Part shown: positions 47,450 to 62,000 of the stretch, piece by piece | Position numbering within the stretch: position 1 is the stretch's first letter | Layout: each line of letters begins with the position of its first letter | NCBI GenBank assembly: GCA_005281725.1 | Contig: SSBO01000014.1 | Location: forward strand, 1,339,292 to 1,403,291 | DNA length: 64,000 nucleotides | Source of the DNA: Wuchereria bancrofti | Lineage: Eukaryota; Nematoda; Chromadorea; Rhabditida; Onchocercidae | Reading direction: 5' to 3' | Program-made: the position numbers and the translations under genes | The notes under the pieces: generated by a model | Seen by the model: only the letters and a program-made list of their open reading frames with translations | The model's database searches: none | What the model was told of the DNA's origin: nothing

Positions 47450-50400
47450 TTTATTATTTACTCATAAAAATTGTTTAATTTAAGGTGAAGCCAAGAAAAA
47501 CAAAACAATAAAGAAAAGTTAAGGGACTTTTTACTGTATTTGTTGTAAAATTTATCATTTCCTAAAATTATATTTCTAAAATTATTTTTCAATATTTCAA
47601 TAGTAATTTTTTTCATATATTATACTATACCGCGATATTTCGAAAGAAAAAAGTACTTTTTTTTTTAATTTTGATGCTTTTATATGGGATATTATAATTA
47701 TTATTGAGTAGTAATTCCTTTTAAAATGAGTAAATAAAGCAATTGTTGCATTAAAAATGCATTAGTGTGATAATTGCAATAATTATTATAAATGATTTGA
47801 AAATTCCTATAGAACCATTCTAACTTAATAAAAATTAATAATGTTAATTTGTTGACGTAACATGATAATAGTTGATAACAAGTATTGATATTACTATTAA
47901 TTATCATCTCACATTATATGGTAGAGAAAAAATTTTGCCGCAATCATTTGAGATATTTTTAAATGCATTCATTAATATTACTTATCATAATTAGTCTTAT
48001 TCATTGAAAGGTTTTTAAAAAAAAATAAAAAAATTTAAAGTGCAAAATGAAAAAAGAATATGCCTGTATTACATTTCGGGATGTTTTATGTAATATATTG
48101 TTTAATTATAAATATAACAAATGTTTTTTCGAAATTTTAATAGCAACAATGAATTGATTTAATTTTTGAAGAAAAAAAAGTGTGGAAAGAAATTTATATA
48201 AATTGCATTTTTTCATTTTTTTTTTTCTCAAGAATATATAAATAAAAGTAGTAAATTTAGGACTAAATTTTACAACTAAAAATTTTAATTTAAAAATGAA
48301 TGACTATAGAGGCGTGCCAATTAAATTCAATGATCGGAAAAATTTTTTAAATTTAAAAAGAAGCATACATTCATTTTGTTAACACTTTGCCTTCCATCCT
48401 GTTTTTCAAATTTCATCACATTTTCTTTTGCAACTATTATCAAACTTCTTCACTATCAACCACTTCAATGTTATATGATATTGAAACCTATTAATTTAAT
48501 GAACAAAAAAAAAAATTAAATGAGACTGAGAGAGAAAGAGAAAGAAAAGGATGGACAAAGAAAAGAAGAAAAAAAGAAACTAAATTAGGTATTTGTTGGT
48601 GGTATGACAAGTTGAAGAAGGCAAGGACAAATATGCAATTGAAATCAAACCAAATAGTTAAAATTAAATAATTGCGACAATTTCACTGAAATCAATCAAA
48701 AATCGACGATGCGTATATTTGTGTGTGTGTATGTGTATGTGTGCATGTCCATATTTATTTGATCGAACTAAGTTAATTTAAAACAAATGAAATCAAAAAA
48801 AAAATTTAAAAGATAATAGATAAAGCTAATACATAAATAATTTGATATTAAGTTCGGATGTTTTATTATTTTCTATTATCATCTTTTTTTATTCTCCCTC
48901 TTTCACTCTTCCTATTTCATTATCCACAATTTATGAAATTTTAAAATTTTATGCCTTTAATAGCATACAATGCTAAATATGATTAAACACTGCGAATTTA
49001 GGGAAAAAAAATTCAGGTTCTATGTAATTTTCAGCAAAATTCTTTTTTTCTTTTACAATTAATGACTATTTACTTATTTGTTTATTTCGAAATGCAAATT
49101 ATTTCTCTGATAATTTTAGAAATAAATAAAAATATTTAAAATCTGTTTATAACTTAACTTTTGACTTTCTTAAATTTAAATTAGTCAACAAATTAATGAA
49201 TCATTAAATTTTTTCCTCATTCACAAATTTTCTCATTTCATAATGATAATCTGATTGCATCTAATATTTTATTAGCTGATATATTTTTATGTTCTCTCTT
49301 CCTTTTTTATGTCTTATCATTTATCACTTTATCAAATCAATTATAATTGAAAAATGAACAATTCAAAAGTATTCTATAAATATGCTTTCATGAAGCGTTT
49401 ATATTCCAAATTCTCAGAAATTAAATTCCTGAGGAAAAAGTTAATTTAAAAATATTTAAAAACCATACATTTTATATACATTCATATATTCAATCATTTG
49501 CAATATTATTAACAGGAATGAATAATGTTATCAAAATAAATGATTATATAATTATCAAAGTAAGAAACATACTAACATAATATAATTTAAATCATGGTAT
49601 TCTTGTCTTTTTTTTCCTTTATCTTCGAGATAAAAAGCAATAATCATGAATTATTATTAATAAAAATAATAGTATTACGTGAATTATGATATTGCAGCAC
49701 TTTTTGTCAGTGTTAGAATAGTAATAATAAAGCATTGATAATATTATGATAAATATTAATGTAAGTAATAACAATACTAATATCGATAATAATAATAACA
49801 ATGGCAATAATAATAAATGCCAGTAATGATAAAATAATGATAATATTATCAATAATAATGATAACTTACATATTATCATCATTCATTGTGCTTAGCATTG
49901 AAATTTGTATTAACGGAAAAAGAAAACGTATGAAAAATGGATAGTACAATCGTTGCAAAAAAAATAAAAAACGTTTACATCACGTTTTGCAAAAAAAAAA
50001 AAGATTAACAAATGGGCAATTTATGTTAATACGATTAAATAAACGGAGCTAAACTGTGAAAAAAAAAATGAAAAGAGGAAATTAAACACGGAAAGAGTCA
50101 TTTTAGCTTCAAATTCATTTGCATATTGCTAACATCGAGCATTGCACATGAAATAAATGATTGCTTCTTGATCAAATGCTTATCCATCAAATGCTGATCG
50201 CTTTTTCCTTTTCAAATTAAATTTTCAACCAAAAAAAAAAAGGGATATTGATTATTAATTAAAATATAATTTAATGTTCAAAATTTAAAATAAACAAATG
50301 AATTCTTTTACTTTTTTGATACAAAGACGTATGCACGTAATTAGCGTATACGTAATTAGCATAATTAGTCCATTTACTTACTATCCAATATTCATAACTA

Positions 50401-53400
50401 ACATAATGGAGAATTGAAAATACTAATTGTAGAAATAATTTTAATGCAAGTAATTAAGGTTTGAAAAAATAGAACAAAATGGCATATTTTTTAAATGATA
50501 TGTAAAATGCTTGTCTAAATTAACATTAAAGAAGTTAATGCTAAGCAATAATAACAGTATGATAACAATAATGACAACAATGATAGTGATAATAATAACA
50601 GTAATAATAATTATTATTACGACAGTTATAATAATAATGATAATAAAAATAATTGTGATATTGATAAAATGTGGATGAAAAAATTTGCATTAGTATAAAT
50701 TATTCAATTTAAACGGGAAATCACATTTAATTAATTCCTCTTCCTATCAAGTTAAATAATATAATCGATCAATCGAAAAATCTTAAAAGCATTTTTATGA
50801 TTGAGTTTAGTTTTTCAGTTTAAAAAACAACTTTACAATAAATAAACTATTCAATAAATGATTTTTTAAAACTCAATTAAACACATAAAACTAAAGTTGA
50901 CAAAAAATACTCTAAAACAGTAACAATATTTAATTTCAAATATTATCAATTGAAATTTAACCGAGATTTTTATAATCAATCAAATGAACATATATGAATT
51001 ATTTTGCAATTCAAAGAAATGACACTTCAAGAAATCATTTATAAAACAAGCATAATTTATCATATAATTTTTAATAGTGGTTGAGATAGCAAATAAATTC
51101 GCCTAAATGGAAGATATTTTAATTTAATAATAAACGAATGAAAAATATATTAATTACGTAAATACGTGGCAGTACGTGAGAAATTTTTCGATTGATTTAA
51201 ACCAAAAGTAAAATCTATTAATCCAAACAAAAAAATAAAAAAGGAAACATAAAAAAATCAAATAATAAAAACTGTAAAATTGGTCAAATAAAAAATTTTT
51301 TCATTCGTTTTTTTTTTGTATTGAAGTACCTGAGCAATTATTCGTAATAATAAACATAATTTATTGTGAAATTTCCTCAGCAGGTTCCATTTTCAATAGT
51401 TATTATATTTACTATTACAGCAAAAAATGACAACAGAAAAAAAATGAAAAAAAAAAAGAAAATTGTTATTTCAGAGAAAAAAAAAGTTTGCTCATTGCTA
51501 ATGGATGGAAAAAGTGATTATATTCACTTTTTTTTCTGCCAAAAGAAATTGCAATATTTGATCGAATTAAAATTAAAAATTCATTGATAAAATGTAAAAA
51601 TTTTTGGGGAAGAAAATATATTTTTGCTACTAGTTTGTACTTGAAAATTATTTCTGAAAAAATTAAAAAACTAATTAATTAATCAACCTTATTAATGGTT
51701 TTATTAAAATTTCTGTACTTTTTACTCATTTTCACTCTTTTTTTTTTCTTAAATAAGAACAAAAAAAAAGAAAGAAAAAAATAATGAAATGAAACATTTT
51801 TGATGGCAACAGAATGTATTATGATTCAAAAGACCTTTTCATGATAACAAAATATCAATATAAAATATATTGATTGGAAGAAGAAAAAAGTGGTACAACG
51901 GAAGAATTTAATGGAAAACAAAATAAAAACGAAAAAAAACGAAGAAAAAGGTATAAATTTTTAATTAAAATTAGAATGTTTGATTACAACTGCAACCAAT
52001 TCTTTTTTTTAAAAAAAAGATTAATCAAATTATGATCTATAATAATGTGTTTATGATATATAATAATAATAGTGTGATAGGAGAGAAAAACTATATGAAA
52101 TGATTTATTAATATTACATTCAAAAAATTAAGTATTAAGTATAAAAAAATTAAGTATAAAAATTAAGTATGGAGCAATGCATGCATTACTGTTATCACAT
52201 GGGTTAATTAATTGAAATTTGATTGATCACATATCATTTATTATTATCAAAGAAAGTGAATTAACCGGTTTTAATTAATAGCATGGAGAAAATTGAAATA
52301 ATAACAAATAACCCATCGCTTTGCAATTATATACTATTGTGGAATTTCGCAAATTTTATTAATATGTTGATGTGCTGTTTCAAAATAAAAAAAAAATTTT
52401 TTTTTTCAATTCAATAAAAGAAATTATATATCACATTAGGGTTTCTATAACTTAATTGACAGCTTATCATTAAATATTATATACTATTTAATTCATACAA
52501 TATTGCTCACAAACATTAATGGATCTAATATATAGTAACACATATGCTCAGATTAACGATTGGAAAATAACAGTGACAAAAATAATATTAATTAAAACAA
52601 AATAATTAATAATAATAGTAATAATAGTAGTAAATATTGGTAATAACAATAAATAAATATCTGGTTAGACTAAAAGAAAATTATTCAGAAATTGCTAAAT
52701 TATAAATGTTTAATAATTTGCCTTTGTTCTACTATCACTGTTGTTGTAACCTTGTATTATTATTTAAATATTTTTGTTAAAATTTATAATTTCACTAAAA
52801 TTGTTCTCTTTGCTCAAAATCTAAAATGAATTGATAGATGATGATGATGATGATGATGCAACAACAACAAAAATAAGGAAGAAAAGAAAGCAGAAGAAAA
52901 CAAAATGTATAATAAGGAATAATTTTTAATTACTAAAATTAAGTAATGAATTTCGTGTTTGAAAACAAAATGGTTTTTTATGCGAAAAAAAAAACATAAA
53001 TGTATAGAAGAAAGCAAAATTATAGATGGAACAACAAAAAAATTTAATTAAAAAAAAGGATATAAATAACATTTTTCAATTTGGCAAGCAATGATAAAGC
53101 AATCTATTAAAAATCAAATAACGAAATAAATGATAATTAATTAAAAGGACGATTTGAAAAAAATAAATAAATAAATAAATGAAGTAAAAACAATCATATA
53201 TCAATCATATATCAGAAAAAAAGAAATTAAAGAGGAAGGAAAGAAAGAGAAGGGGAGAGAAGAGGAAGGAGAGTAAAAAAAAATGAAAAACATCGTTTTA
53301 AAAATATATATAATAAATTTTTTAAATTATGAAACGAAAATGTTAAATTATTACTAATTAGTTCCATACTCATAATTAATGAAATTATTTTATTATAAAC

Positions 53401-54796
53401 TATTTTAAAAAATGACGAAAGAAAAAACTGTCAATTAATTATTGTAAAATATATCAAACAATTTTTGGTTGCTTTTTTTATTTTTATTATTTTCTTCAAT
53501 GATAACTGAGAAAATAAAAAAAAAAAATTGAAAAAAAGAAGAAAACGAATTGCTTTTTTTTCCTTTTCTTAGCGAAATAATTTAACAAAATGAATGAAAA
53601 TGATATATTTGAAACAACGTGAAGAGAGAATATCAAAAGGAAATGTTAAAAGAAAAGAATGAGAATTTTGTAACGAATCAGCCAATCGATCAATCAATCA
53701 ACAATCAATGATTGGTTAGATAGATGGCTAATTTTGTTTTCTTTCTTGTAATTTATTTATTTAGTTTTTTCTCCTTTAATTGTCAAAATATTTAGAAAAA
53801 AGATTAAGTAATACCATAAATAAAAATGTTATTTTTATTTGTATATTTAATTTTTCATCATTTCTACTTTCTTTTTTTGTGATATTTTAATGAATTATTT
53901 GCACATTATGATTAAAATTATTTATAAATCAATTAACTTCGTGAAATATAAATGTCTTTTATTGCAATATCTAACTAATAATTAGAAAAGAGGCTCGATT
54001 TAATTAAAATCAGTAAGCTAATTGCATCAGTTCTTACAATAAATAAATATTAAAATAAATATCAAAAAGTTTACATAAAATTGACAAAATGGAAATTATT
54101 CAACCTTTTTTTTGTTTATTTGTTTAATTTATAGTTAGCATTATGAATTATAATATTCCCAAATATTCCTTCTTTTAAAAATTTTAACAATTTCAGTTGT
54201 ACAAAAAGGATTATAAATTAAAGTTGTAAAAAGACAATAGCAATTGATTTTAATAATAATAAAGGAGAAAAAGAAAAAAAATTTTTTTTCCCTTCTTTTT
54301 GATGCGCTATAATCAGATGATTGACTACATCATTAAGAAAAACTGATTATGACTGATTACACTATTTTAAAAAAACAACAAAAAAAAATTACCATGTAAT
54401 TAAATAATGATAATGATTATATTTTAAATATAATAATTATTTTAAGCTATGATAGTTATTATGATGCTTCTCATTTATTCTTTTATGGATAATATTCCAA
54501 ATGTTATTGTTATTGTTATCAGTAAATTTTATTGATAGATAAAAAAAATAATAAAACTTTAATATTTGAAAGTACTTTATAATAGCTAACAATATTTATA
54601 TGATTATAGTTAATAAGCTTTTATCATTGTCATATTATTACCAATAAATATACTTTATTTCTTACATTTGTAAATACATTTGAATACTTTACTTCATACA
54701 TTTATGAATACATTTGAATTATACTAATTATAACTATGTGACATATTTCATAACAAATTATAATACTGTAAACAAATCTTACAATTAAATGTAATT

Positions 54797-54966
54797 ATGT
54801 AAATATTATTTGTAGCATTTTTGATAACAAATTTTTCCTACATTTAGTTTACATTTAATGTATTTACGATAGAAAGATCTTAGATAATTAATAATTACTA
54901 CGTAAATATTACTCGTAGCATTTTGATAACAAATATTTCATCAATGTTACATTTAATGTATTCACG
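54797..54966. repeat. Diverged direct repeat of about 70 bp
   Basis: 54797-54868 and 54900-54966 share GTAAATATTA, GTAGCATTTT, GATAACAAAT and TTACATTTAATGTATT in the same order, with small indels. A smaller duplication (ACATTTGTAAATACATTTGAAT) lies just before, near 54665-54720. Confidence 0.75.
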
Positions 54967-57534
54967 TAATAGCGTAGCAATTTATAGTAAAAATATTAAT
55001 GAATAAATGAAAATAGAAATCTTTCATAAATTAAATGCATTATAAAATTATTTGAAAATTTGAAATGGTTAAAATTGTAAAAAATGGCGAAAAAAAAAGT
55101 TAAAATTCAATCATACAGTTATAAATACTTTATAAAGAGTGATGTAATGTCATATTAAAAATGGTTATCATTGAAGAAAAGAAAATGATTGACAAACCAT
55201 TTTATTTGATCTGTCAGGCTGATAATGTTATCACTGATAAGAATCATCTGATCTTCATTATTTTTTATAATGTTCGTTTCATTGCTTGTTTTTATGTCTA
55301 TTCACATTCTCTTTTGACTTTATTTACATTTATGAATCAGGCAAAAAACGATAGGACAACTTCTGTTGTAGTTCTTTATTACATAGCATAAAAAAATTAA
55401 AATGATTAATAATCAAATTACAAAAACAAAAAGCAAAAAGAAATTAGTTCACTGGTCATATTTGTAAGGATAAATTTAATATGTAATTAAATATTTGTTT
55501 AAAATTGAAAGTCAACGTTTTGTTGCAGAAATTAACAATGCACGAAATTTTATAATAAGAAAAATATTTGAAATAATTAATAAAGCTAAAATAAAATATG
55601 TATTATGTTGAACGATCAATTATTTATTGATCTTTATTGGTCATTTTTCATATTTTCATTTCCTAAATTTGCAACAAATTTTGATAATTACCCATATCCA
55701 TATCAATTATTAAATAATCAAAAATTCAATTAAAAAATCAATTAAACAAAAATTTTTTAATTTTTTAAAATTTTTTAAAAACTAAATTAAATGGTATTAT
55801 TATTATTTAGTTTGAATTTTATGCAAAAATTGCAAACAATATGTTCTAATTTATTATATTTAAGATGCAAATAATGCTATTTTGTTAAACGACCATATAA
55901 TATCATTGAACTTCAATGAAAGAAATATTTTTCAATTCAAGAATTTTTATTAGTTATTAATTGCATTTTTTACAGATAAATTTTTATTAATATACTATTA
56001 AATTGAAAAAATAAATTGATGTAATAAATTTATTTGTTAGCAACGTATTAGTAAGATGTAAATTCCATAAATTAGAAATACATTATTTATAATATCGTAA
56101 TGTATGCACTATGATTGTACTTAAAAATTTTTAACAACAATTCCGGAAATTTATTAATTACTATCAAATATGCATTGTAAGAAAATGCAAATAGAAAATG
56201 TAAAAAAAAAGAAAAGAATGGTCGAACTATTACACAAATTAAAAATAAAAAAAAAGGATTCAAAATTAATATGTCAAATTGATTGGAAAATTTGGAAATT
56301 ATTTTATTATTATTGTAAATTTTTATCATTTTAATCAAATTGCTTAATATATTCAAAAATTTTAACAATAAGCCACATATTTCCTTATTATTTTCAAGTG
56401 TAAGAAGGGAGTCGATTAGAAATTTAACCAATAAATTAAGATCAAAAATGATAAAAGTAAAAGTTATACCAAATGAATGATACGATTGGTGGCGATTGAT
56501 CACAAAGTAATGAGAAAATTGTAAAATAAATTTCGCAATAGGCTAAAGTTTTTAGATAATTAAAAGAGAAGATTTATTTCTTTAGAAAAAAAGTATGCAA
56601 AACATGTGATTGATTAAATATGAGCTTATAAAATATGCTCAAAATTGGGTGAAAATAGTAAGCAATTAAACAAATGAATTTGAAAAAAATAAATAATTAA
56701 AAACACAAATAAATCTTGTCAAATTGCAATAATTTATTACAAAAATCGATAATTCGAGTTTGAGTTGCAGCAATTTATTACAACAGTTAATAATTCGAAT
56801 TAAATTACAACCATTTAAATAAAAAATTTGCAATGAAGCAATGAGTGTTTGTTAATAAATTAAGTCCAAAATAAATGATTTATTGAAAGGAGCTAAAATT
56901 TCATTCTACTAATTTTGTCTGAATACTTCTGTTTTCGAACAATTTTTTTTTGTTTTTAATAAGAAAATTCTAGAATATGATTACTTGAAAAGATAAAAAA
57001 GGGAATGTTTTAATTTAGACTAAATTTACAGTTTATGTGAAATCTAGAAATGTTAGCATTCATTTAGATTAAGAGAAACTGAAGAATACTCGGCAGATTA
57101 TTTCCATTTGTAAAATTTCATCTAATCTTGCAATATTATCATTAAAAATATCAATACTGATTTGTCGCAACTACTGTAATACAGTAATTTTATATTGTAG
57201 TAGAAACTACGATACAGTAAACTTTGTACATATTTAGCAAAAAATATTTTGGCTAATACAAATATTATTTCATTTTTTATCTTTTAAATTATACAGATAT
57301 TTCAAATTTCTGAAAAATAAAAAAAAATGAAAAATTTAAAATATATCTTCTTCAAAGTATAGATTAAATGAAGAATTTCATAAAAAATTTGTTGCTATTC
57401 TAAAATTTAGGAATTTTATTTTTATTTTTTTGTGAAATTGAACGGAAAATTTGTTTTCCCTACCTTCCAATCATTTGTAGGTAAGAATTTGTTATGCATA
57501 AATGATTTGGCCAGAAAAATGGAAAAGGGGAAGT

Positions 57535-57616
57535 TGACGAGAGTGGGACTCGAACCCACGCCTCCGAAGAGACTGGTGCCTTAAACCAGCGCCTTAGACC
57601 GCTCGGCCATCTCGCC
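57535..57616 (-). tRNA. tRNA-Leu (anticodon AAG)
   Basis: On the minus strand the sequence begins GGCGAGATGGCCGAGCGG and folds as a class II tRNA. The acceptor stem GGCGAGA pairs with TCTCGTC; the A box is TGGCCGAGCGG; the anticodon arm CTGGT-TTAAGGC-ACCAG has AAG at positions 34-36. A long variable arm (TCTCTTCGGAGG) follows, as expected for Leu, then the B box GGTTCGAGTCC. The discriminator base is A (57535). A short T run (TTTT) for RNA polymerase III termination follows about 10 nt downstream. No intron. Confidence 0.97.
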
Positions 57617-60600
57617 CACGCCATAATGCAACTCTTTCTCGTCCCACAAACTTCTTTTTTTCTTTTTATAAAATTATCTTTTATATTTTTTAATATTTTT
57701 AATATAAATTTAAATTATAGAGTTAGACAGATGTTTATGACACGGAAAAGATAATTAGTTGTTCTAATTAATTAGCATTTTTTGAAATGATTTGTCAAAA
57801 TTTTATAATTCGAATTATCACTTTCATGCTTTCATACAATAATATTTAACGTTTTTGATGAAGCACTAAGCATTAATGTTGAGTGAAATTTACTAATTTG
57901 CTCATAAATTGTTCGAATTTTTTGATTTCTTATTAGAAATTTGAAATTTTCAGAAATTCAAATTTATTTTGAGAATAGTCGAAAATTTTTCAATTATAAG
58001 TTTTAAGAATTTAATTTTTTTTTAATTTACTAGACATAATGACCAAGTAGTTTGATGTGTTGGTATTTATTTTTTTTTAATTTCCAATTAATTGTATTCA
58101 TCAAAAATATGATTTCGTTCACAGTCCAATCACCAATTCTTTGATCTAATTATTGATTAAATCGATTTCCTCTTTTGTTACCATTCAAATTATTCTTTCC
58201 GTCTAGGAGATTAACTTTTTTTTTTCAATTTCTAGTAATTGGAAAACTAGCTTCACAAATCTTGACACCTGCAATTTGCACCTGTAATTTTTCAAATTGA
58301 ATTTCTCATTTTTATATATTTAATAATTTATTAGACGTAATGATTAATTTGTTTGATGCATTGGGATTTATTTTTTGATATCAATATTTCGAGCCTTACT
58401 TGAATGTTACAACAATTTTATTAAAAATTTTCAAGTTATACTTCATAGGTATGTATCTGAAATGTTTAATATGTAATTATTTCTAGATCCTGCTGTTATT
58501 TTCTACACAAATTTTATCTTTTTCTTGTATTATATTATATAAAATATAAGTTTTTAGGTTTGCAACTCAATCAGCTCAAAAATATGATAATTTGATAGTT
58601 TTGTGTAAGATTTAAAAATTGGTGCAAAGTTAAATGAAAGAAGCACGATGGAAATTTCACAATCTGTAAAAAAATTTGTTCAATTTACAATTTTGCTTCT
58701 GTTATATATATATAAATTTCCTAATCATTTCTTATTTAAGATATTTCTGTTTTGTATGATGCATAATACTTGGCTGCTTTAAGATCTATTTGAAGTTTAT
58801 ATTTTCACAAATACATATGACTCTTTAGAATAGTCTAACTTTAAATAGTTAAAACTCTGAAATTTGCTTAAGAAATTTTAAAAATAATTTTGTTGGCAAA
58901 GATAAATTTTTTTGTAATTCAAATGTCGAATAATCTAAATTCAACAATGGTAGATTTTCCAAATTATGAATACTTACTGCGGTATTTGTTTTTTTCAATT
59001 ATTTATTATTTTTTATTTTTTTAAAAATGTCGCATTACTTTGATGAAAGTTTCTTTTTTTTTAGGATAACATAGAACATATGGGTCAATTGATTATTTGC
59101 CATTCCTAGTATATATGACCTTAATAGATTACGACCAATTATTTCAATATACACTATTAAAATTATGAAAACCTGATCTTCTGCTAGTGATTCTCTTTGA
59201 TTTGCCGTAATTGAGAAAATTGCAATTCAACTTTATAACACACATTTTTCTTCTTTCAGATTTTTTGCAATAGCTCTTTTGAAGATGAAATGCAAATTGT
59301 TATACTTTGCAAAATTTATTTTACTTTTGTGAAATTTGTTCAGCATTTTTGTGCATTTAATTATTCAAACTTTTTTTTTTCAGGAATTGCCAAGTAAATA
59401 GCAATAATTTACATTTTAAAGATTAAACTAAGCTAGTTTAGGCTAATTTGCAAGAAATTTCAGGAAAACAAAAGAAATATCACAAATTTGTTAATTTTTT
59501 TTAAATAATTTTTATTAATATTTTACAAAAAAAGAACTTTTTTTTTTTTGTTCAAAGGTAAACTTTTATTTTCTAATTTACTATGGACAGTCTCAATTGT
59601 TTCTTTTATTGCTTCATCTATAATTCAGTATATGATGATAATGTTATCATTAATTTATATCTTAAATAATCTTTTTATTGTTGATAGGAAGATCGTATTT
59701 TAGTGATATTTGTGATAGTAACGGATGAAAGTGATAAGGATACATCAAATGATGAAAGATATACCGGAAGTTATTTTATACGATGGAAGAAGCACAACTG
59801 AAATAAACGATTATGATTGATGTGTTTTTGATTTTTGTGTACTAAGGAAGAGCAGATTAACGAATCTAAGAAATTTTGAATTTAATTTCATGTTAAATGT
59901 GAGAACATGATAAATTCGAAGATGACTCTGTTTTAATGGACAGTGGTCAAAGTTTTATTGGTTTTGTTCAAAATTTAATTTTTAGCCATGGAAAACAAAC
60001 ATGCGGAAGTCAGGAAAATGTGGAAATTAACAAGAAACAACGTCTATAAATCATATTGAAAAAATTTTAAGACTACGCAAATTCTACAACATACTGCGTT
60101 AGTGACTGGAATTTACCGATGCAAGAACAATGTGACCAGAAATCGGGTGACCAGTCATCCGTGGACTCGGGTAAGACAATTTATCAAACGAAACATCGGA
60201 TGATAGGACAAGGAGGAAAAATCTCGCAAGCATAATGAGTAGTGCATTCTGTCATTCCTAATAAAGTCTTTAAATTTTAAGCAATGAATTTTGAGTCATA
60301 TTTGTATGGATGGAATCAGAGGAATCAGATTATTAAACTTGGATATAATTTAAATTGCATTATTTAAGTGTTATTCGGGCAACGATTCATTTTGCAGAAC
60401 AATTTAAAAACAGGAATCGAATTACTTTAATTAATAATTAACAGTTGTATTTTCGACAAAATCGCTTATTTAATGCTTAAGTTTTTAAAGCTTATTTTAT
60501 TTATTTGTTTATCTTTGATTCTTCTTATTTTGTTAAAAATCTACTATTCGTAATGATTAAATCTTGCTTTTACTGCCATTGTTTATCAAAGAAGAATAGA

Positions 60601-62000
60601 TAAATTCACATTTTTTTTAACTTCCTCAAATTAAAGTTTTATTTTTCTGATTTTTTTAATCATAAATTTAGGAAATGTTCGAAAGAGTGAAGAGATAGCT
60701 AGAAAAATGTTCGTAATTTAGAAAAATTGAGAGAAAAAGATGAAAGGAAAAATTCTTAATGAAGTAACACCTTTTAATGCTTAATTTTTAACTATAATTT
60801 GAATTTCTAGAGTGATCGAAAAGTTAGCCATAATATCCGTCTGCTGTGGTATTTAATTAAAATGTAATGGAATAGAATTACTTAACATACACATCAAATA
60901 TATCAGAATCTAATTTTTAATTATGCAGAAATAATGCTTAATGTTGCGAAAAATATATTTGTTTGCATTACATCTATTTTGTTCGGTAAACAATCGGACA
61001 TATTATTTGTTTTGTTTCGAAAAGAAAAATTTCAAATCATCAAAATTATGGCTTAGCTTAATTTCGTTCACTTCCAAAATTTTGCTTAATTTTATCCATT
61101 ATGAAAAGTTTCAAATCATCGAGACACTAGCATAGTTGAATTTCATCTAATCTAACATTGTTCAACCGTTTGCGCCTCTATGCACTCTGCTTTACATCAG
61201 AAATTTTCGGTTTGCTGTTTTGCTCATCCTAACTTCTATTGAAAAAATGCAGTAAATTCTAAATTAAAGCCTGTTGAAAATGAAAGTTTAATTATATAAC
61301 TGTGTGAGGTCTTTTTTCCTTCCTTTTGGAAATTTTTAAAAATTTTATTCCAAAACATCACGCAATCCAATAACCCGTCATAATGTTCAATAGAAAAAAG
61401 AAGCAAGAAAAGTAGAAATGATACTATCAATTTTGAAGATTTTTTGAAACTAAAAAAATACAAAACCAATTATATAGACAGTTAATAACAAATAAAATGA
61501 TTATAACAAATGAATGAAGGAATTAGGCAATAACTGTTTAAATATTCAAATTATACCTGAATGCAAAGCAAGTGTGAAATTCGTTTCTTCTTAATTACTC
61601 CTTTAGCTAATCCATAATTTTTTTTTTCTTTTTTAATACTGAATAGCAAACTGTTATTGCAAACTTTTTATTATTCTGGAGTGTAATATTATAGAATGGT
61701 AAAGTACAAATTATGAATTAGCACTAATGCCAAAGATAACAATTTCCGTTCAATTAATACTAAAAAAGGGTTATAAATATGGATCACATTTATTTTCATT
61801 AACATTTTGGTAACTTTACCAAATTTTAAGCAAATTTCAAGTAGTTTTATTCATCAATACACTATTACTTTTTGCTAGTATTTGTAACAACTAACAATTC
61901 ATGGGTTGCCAATAAAAGTCAGTTAATTACTTCATTCAGGAATATTTACAGTGAAAATATACCAATTAAAAATTAACCATTAGCTTTTTTTTTAATAATA
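57617..62000. other. Intergenic between tRNA-Leu and the MROH1-like gene
   Basis: AT-rich, with no confident gene. Two short candidate coding pieces are on the plus strand: 59690-59800 (a TTGATAG acceptor-like site, then about 36 open codons with VTDESDKDTSNDERYTGSYF) and 60070-60190 (two overlapping open frames over a locally GC-rich patch that meets a GTAAGA donor). Neither forms a full gene model. Confidence 0.35.

Larger units (their letters stand above)
42872..57534. other. 14.7-kb gene desert with simple repeats
   Basis: No supportable gene. It is extremely AT-rich. Clusters of degenerate ATGATAAT/AATAATG units occur at about 42960-43060, 44720-45270, 49640-49880, 50540-50680 and 52570-52680. 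Other tracts: ATGTGC repeats at 43568-43610, GT-rich at 48718-48750, a TGATGATGATGATGATGATG run near 52838-52858, and a purine-rich block at 53220-53290. Long ORFs here (for example 44818-45054, 46275-46568, 56087-56503) are made of Leu, Ile, Tyr, Phe and His codons from these repeats. Confidence 0.55.

Noticed and set aside
53675..53720. CCAATCGATCAATCAATC...GATTGG palindrome
   Set aside because: Mostly a short CAAT repeat; weak pairing expected by chance.
56087..56503. Longest ORF in the window (138 codons, minus)
   Set aside because: Low-complexity Leu/Ile/Asn/Phe translation of AT-rich DNA, with no family resemblance and no sign of neighbouring exons.
57540..57616. Plus-strand reading of the tRNA region
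   Set aside because: The tRNA fold, A box and B box are on the minus strand only.
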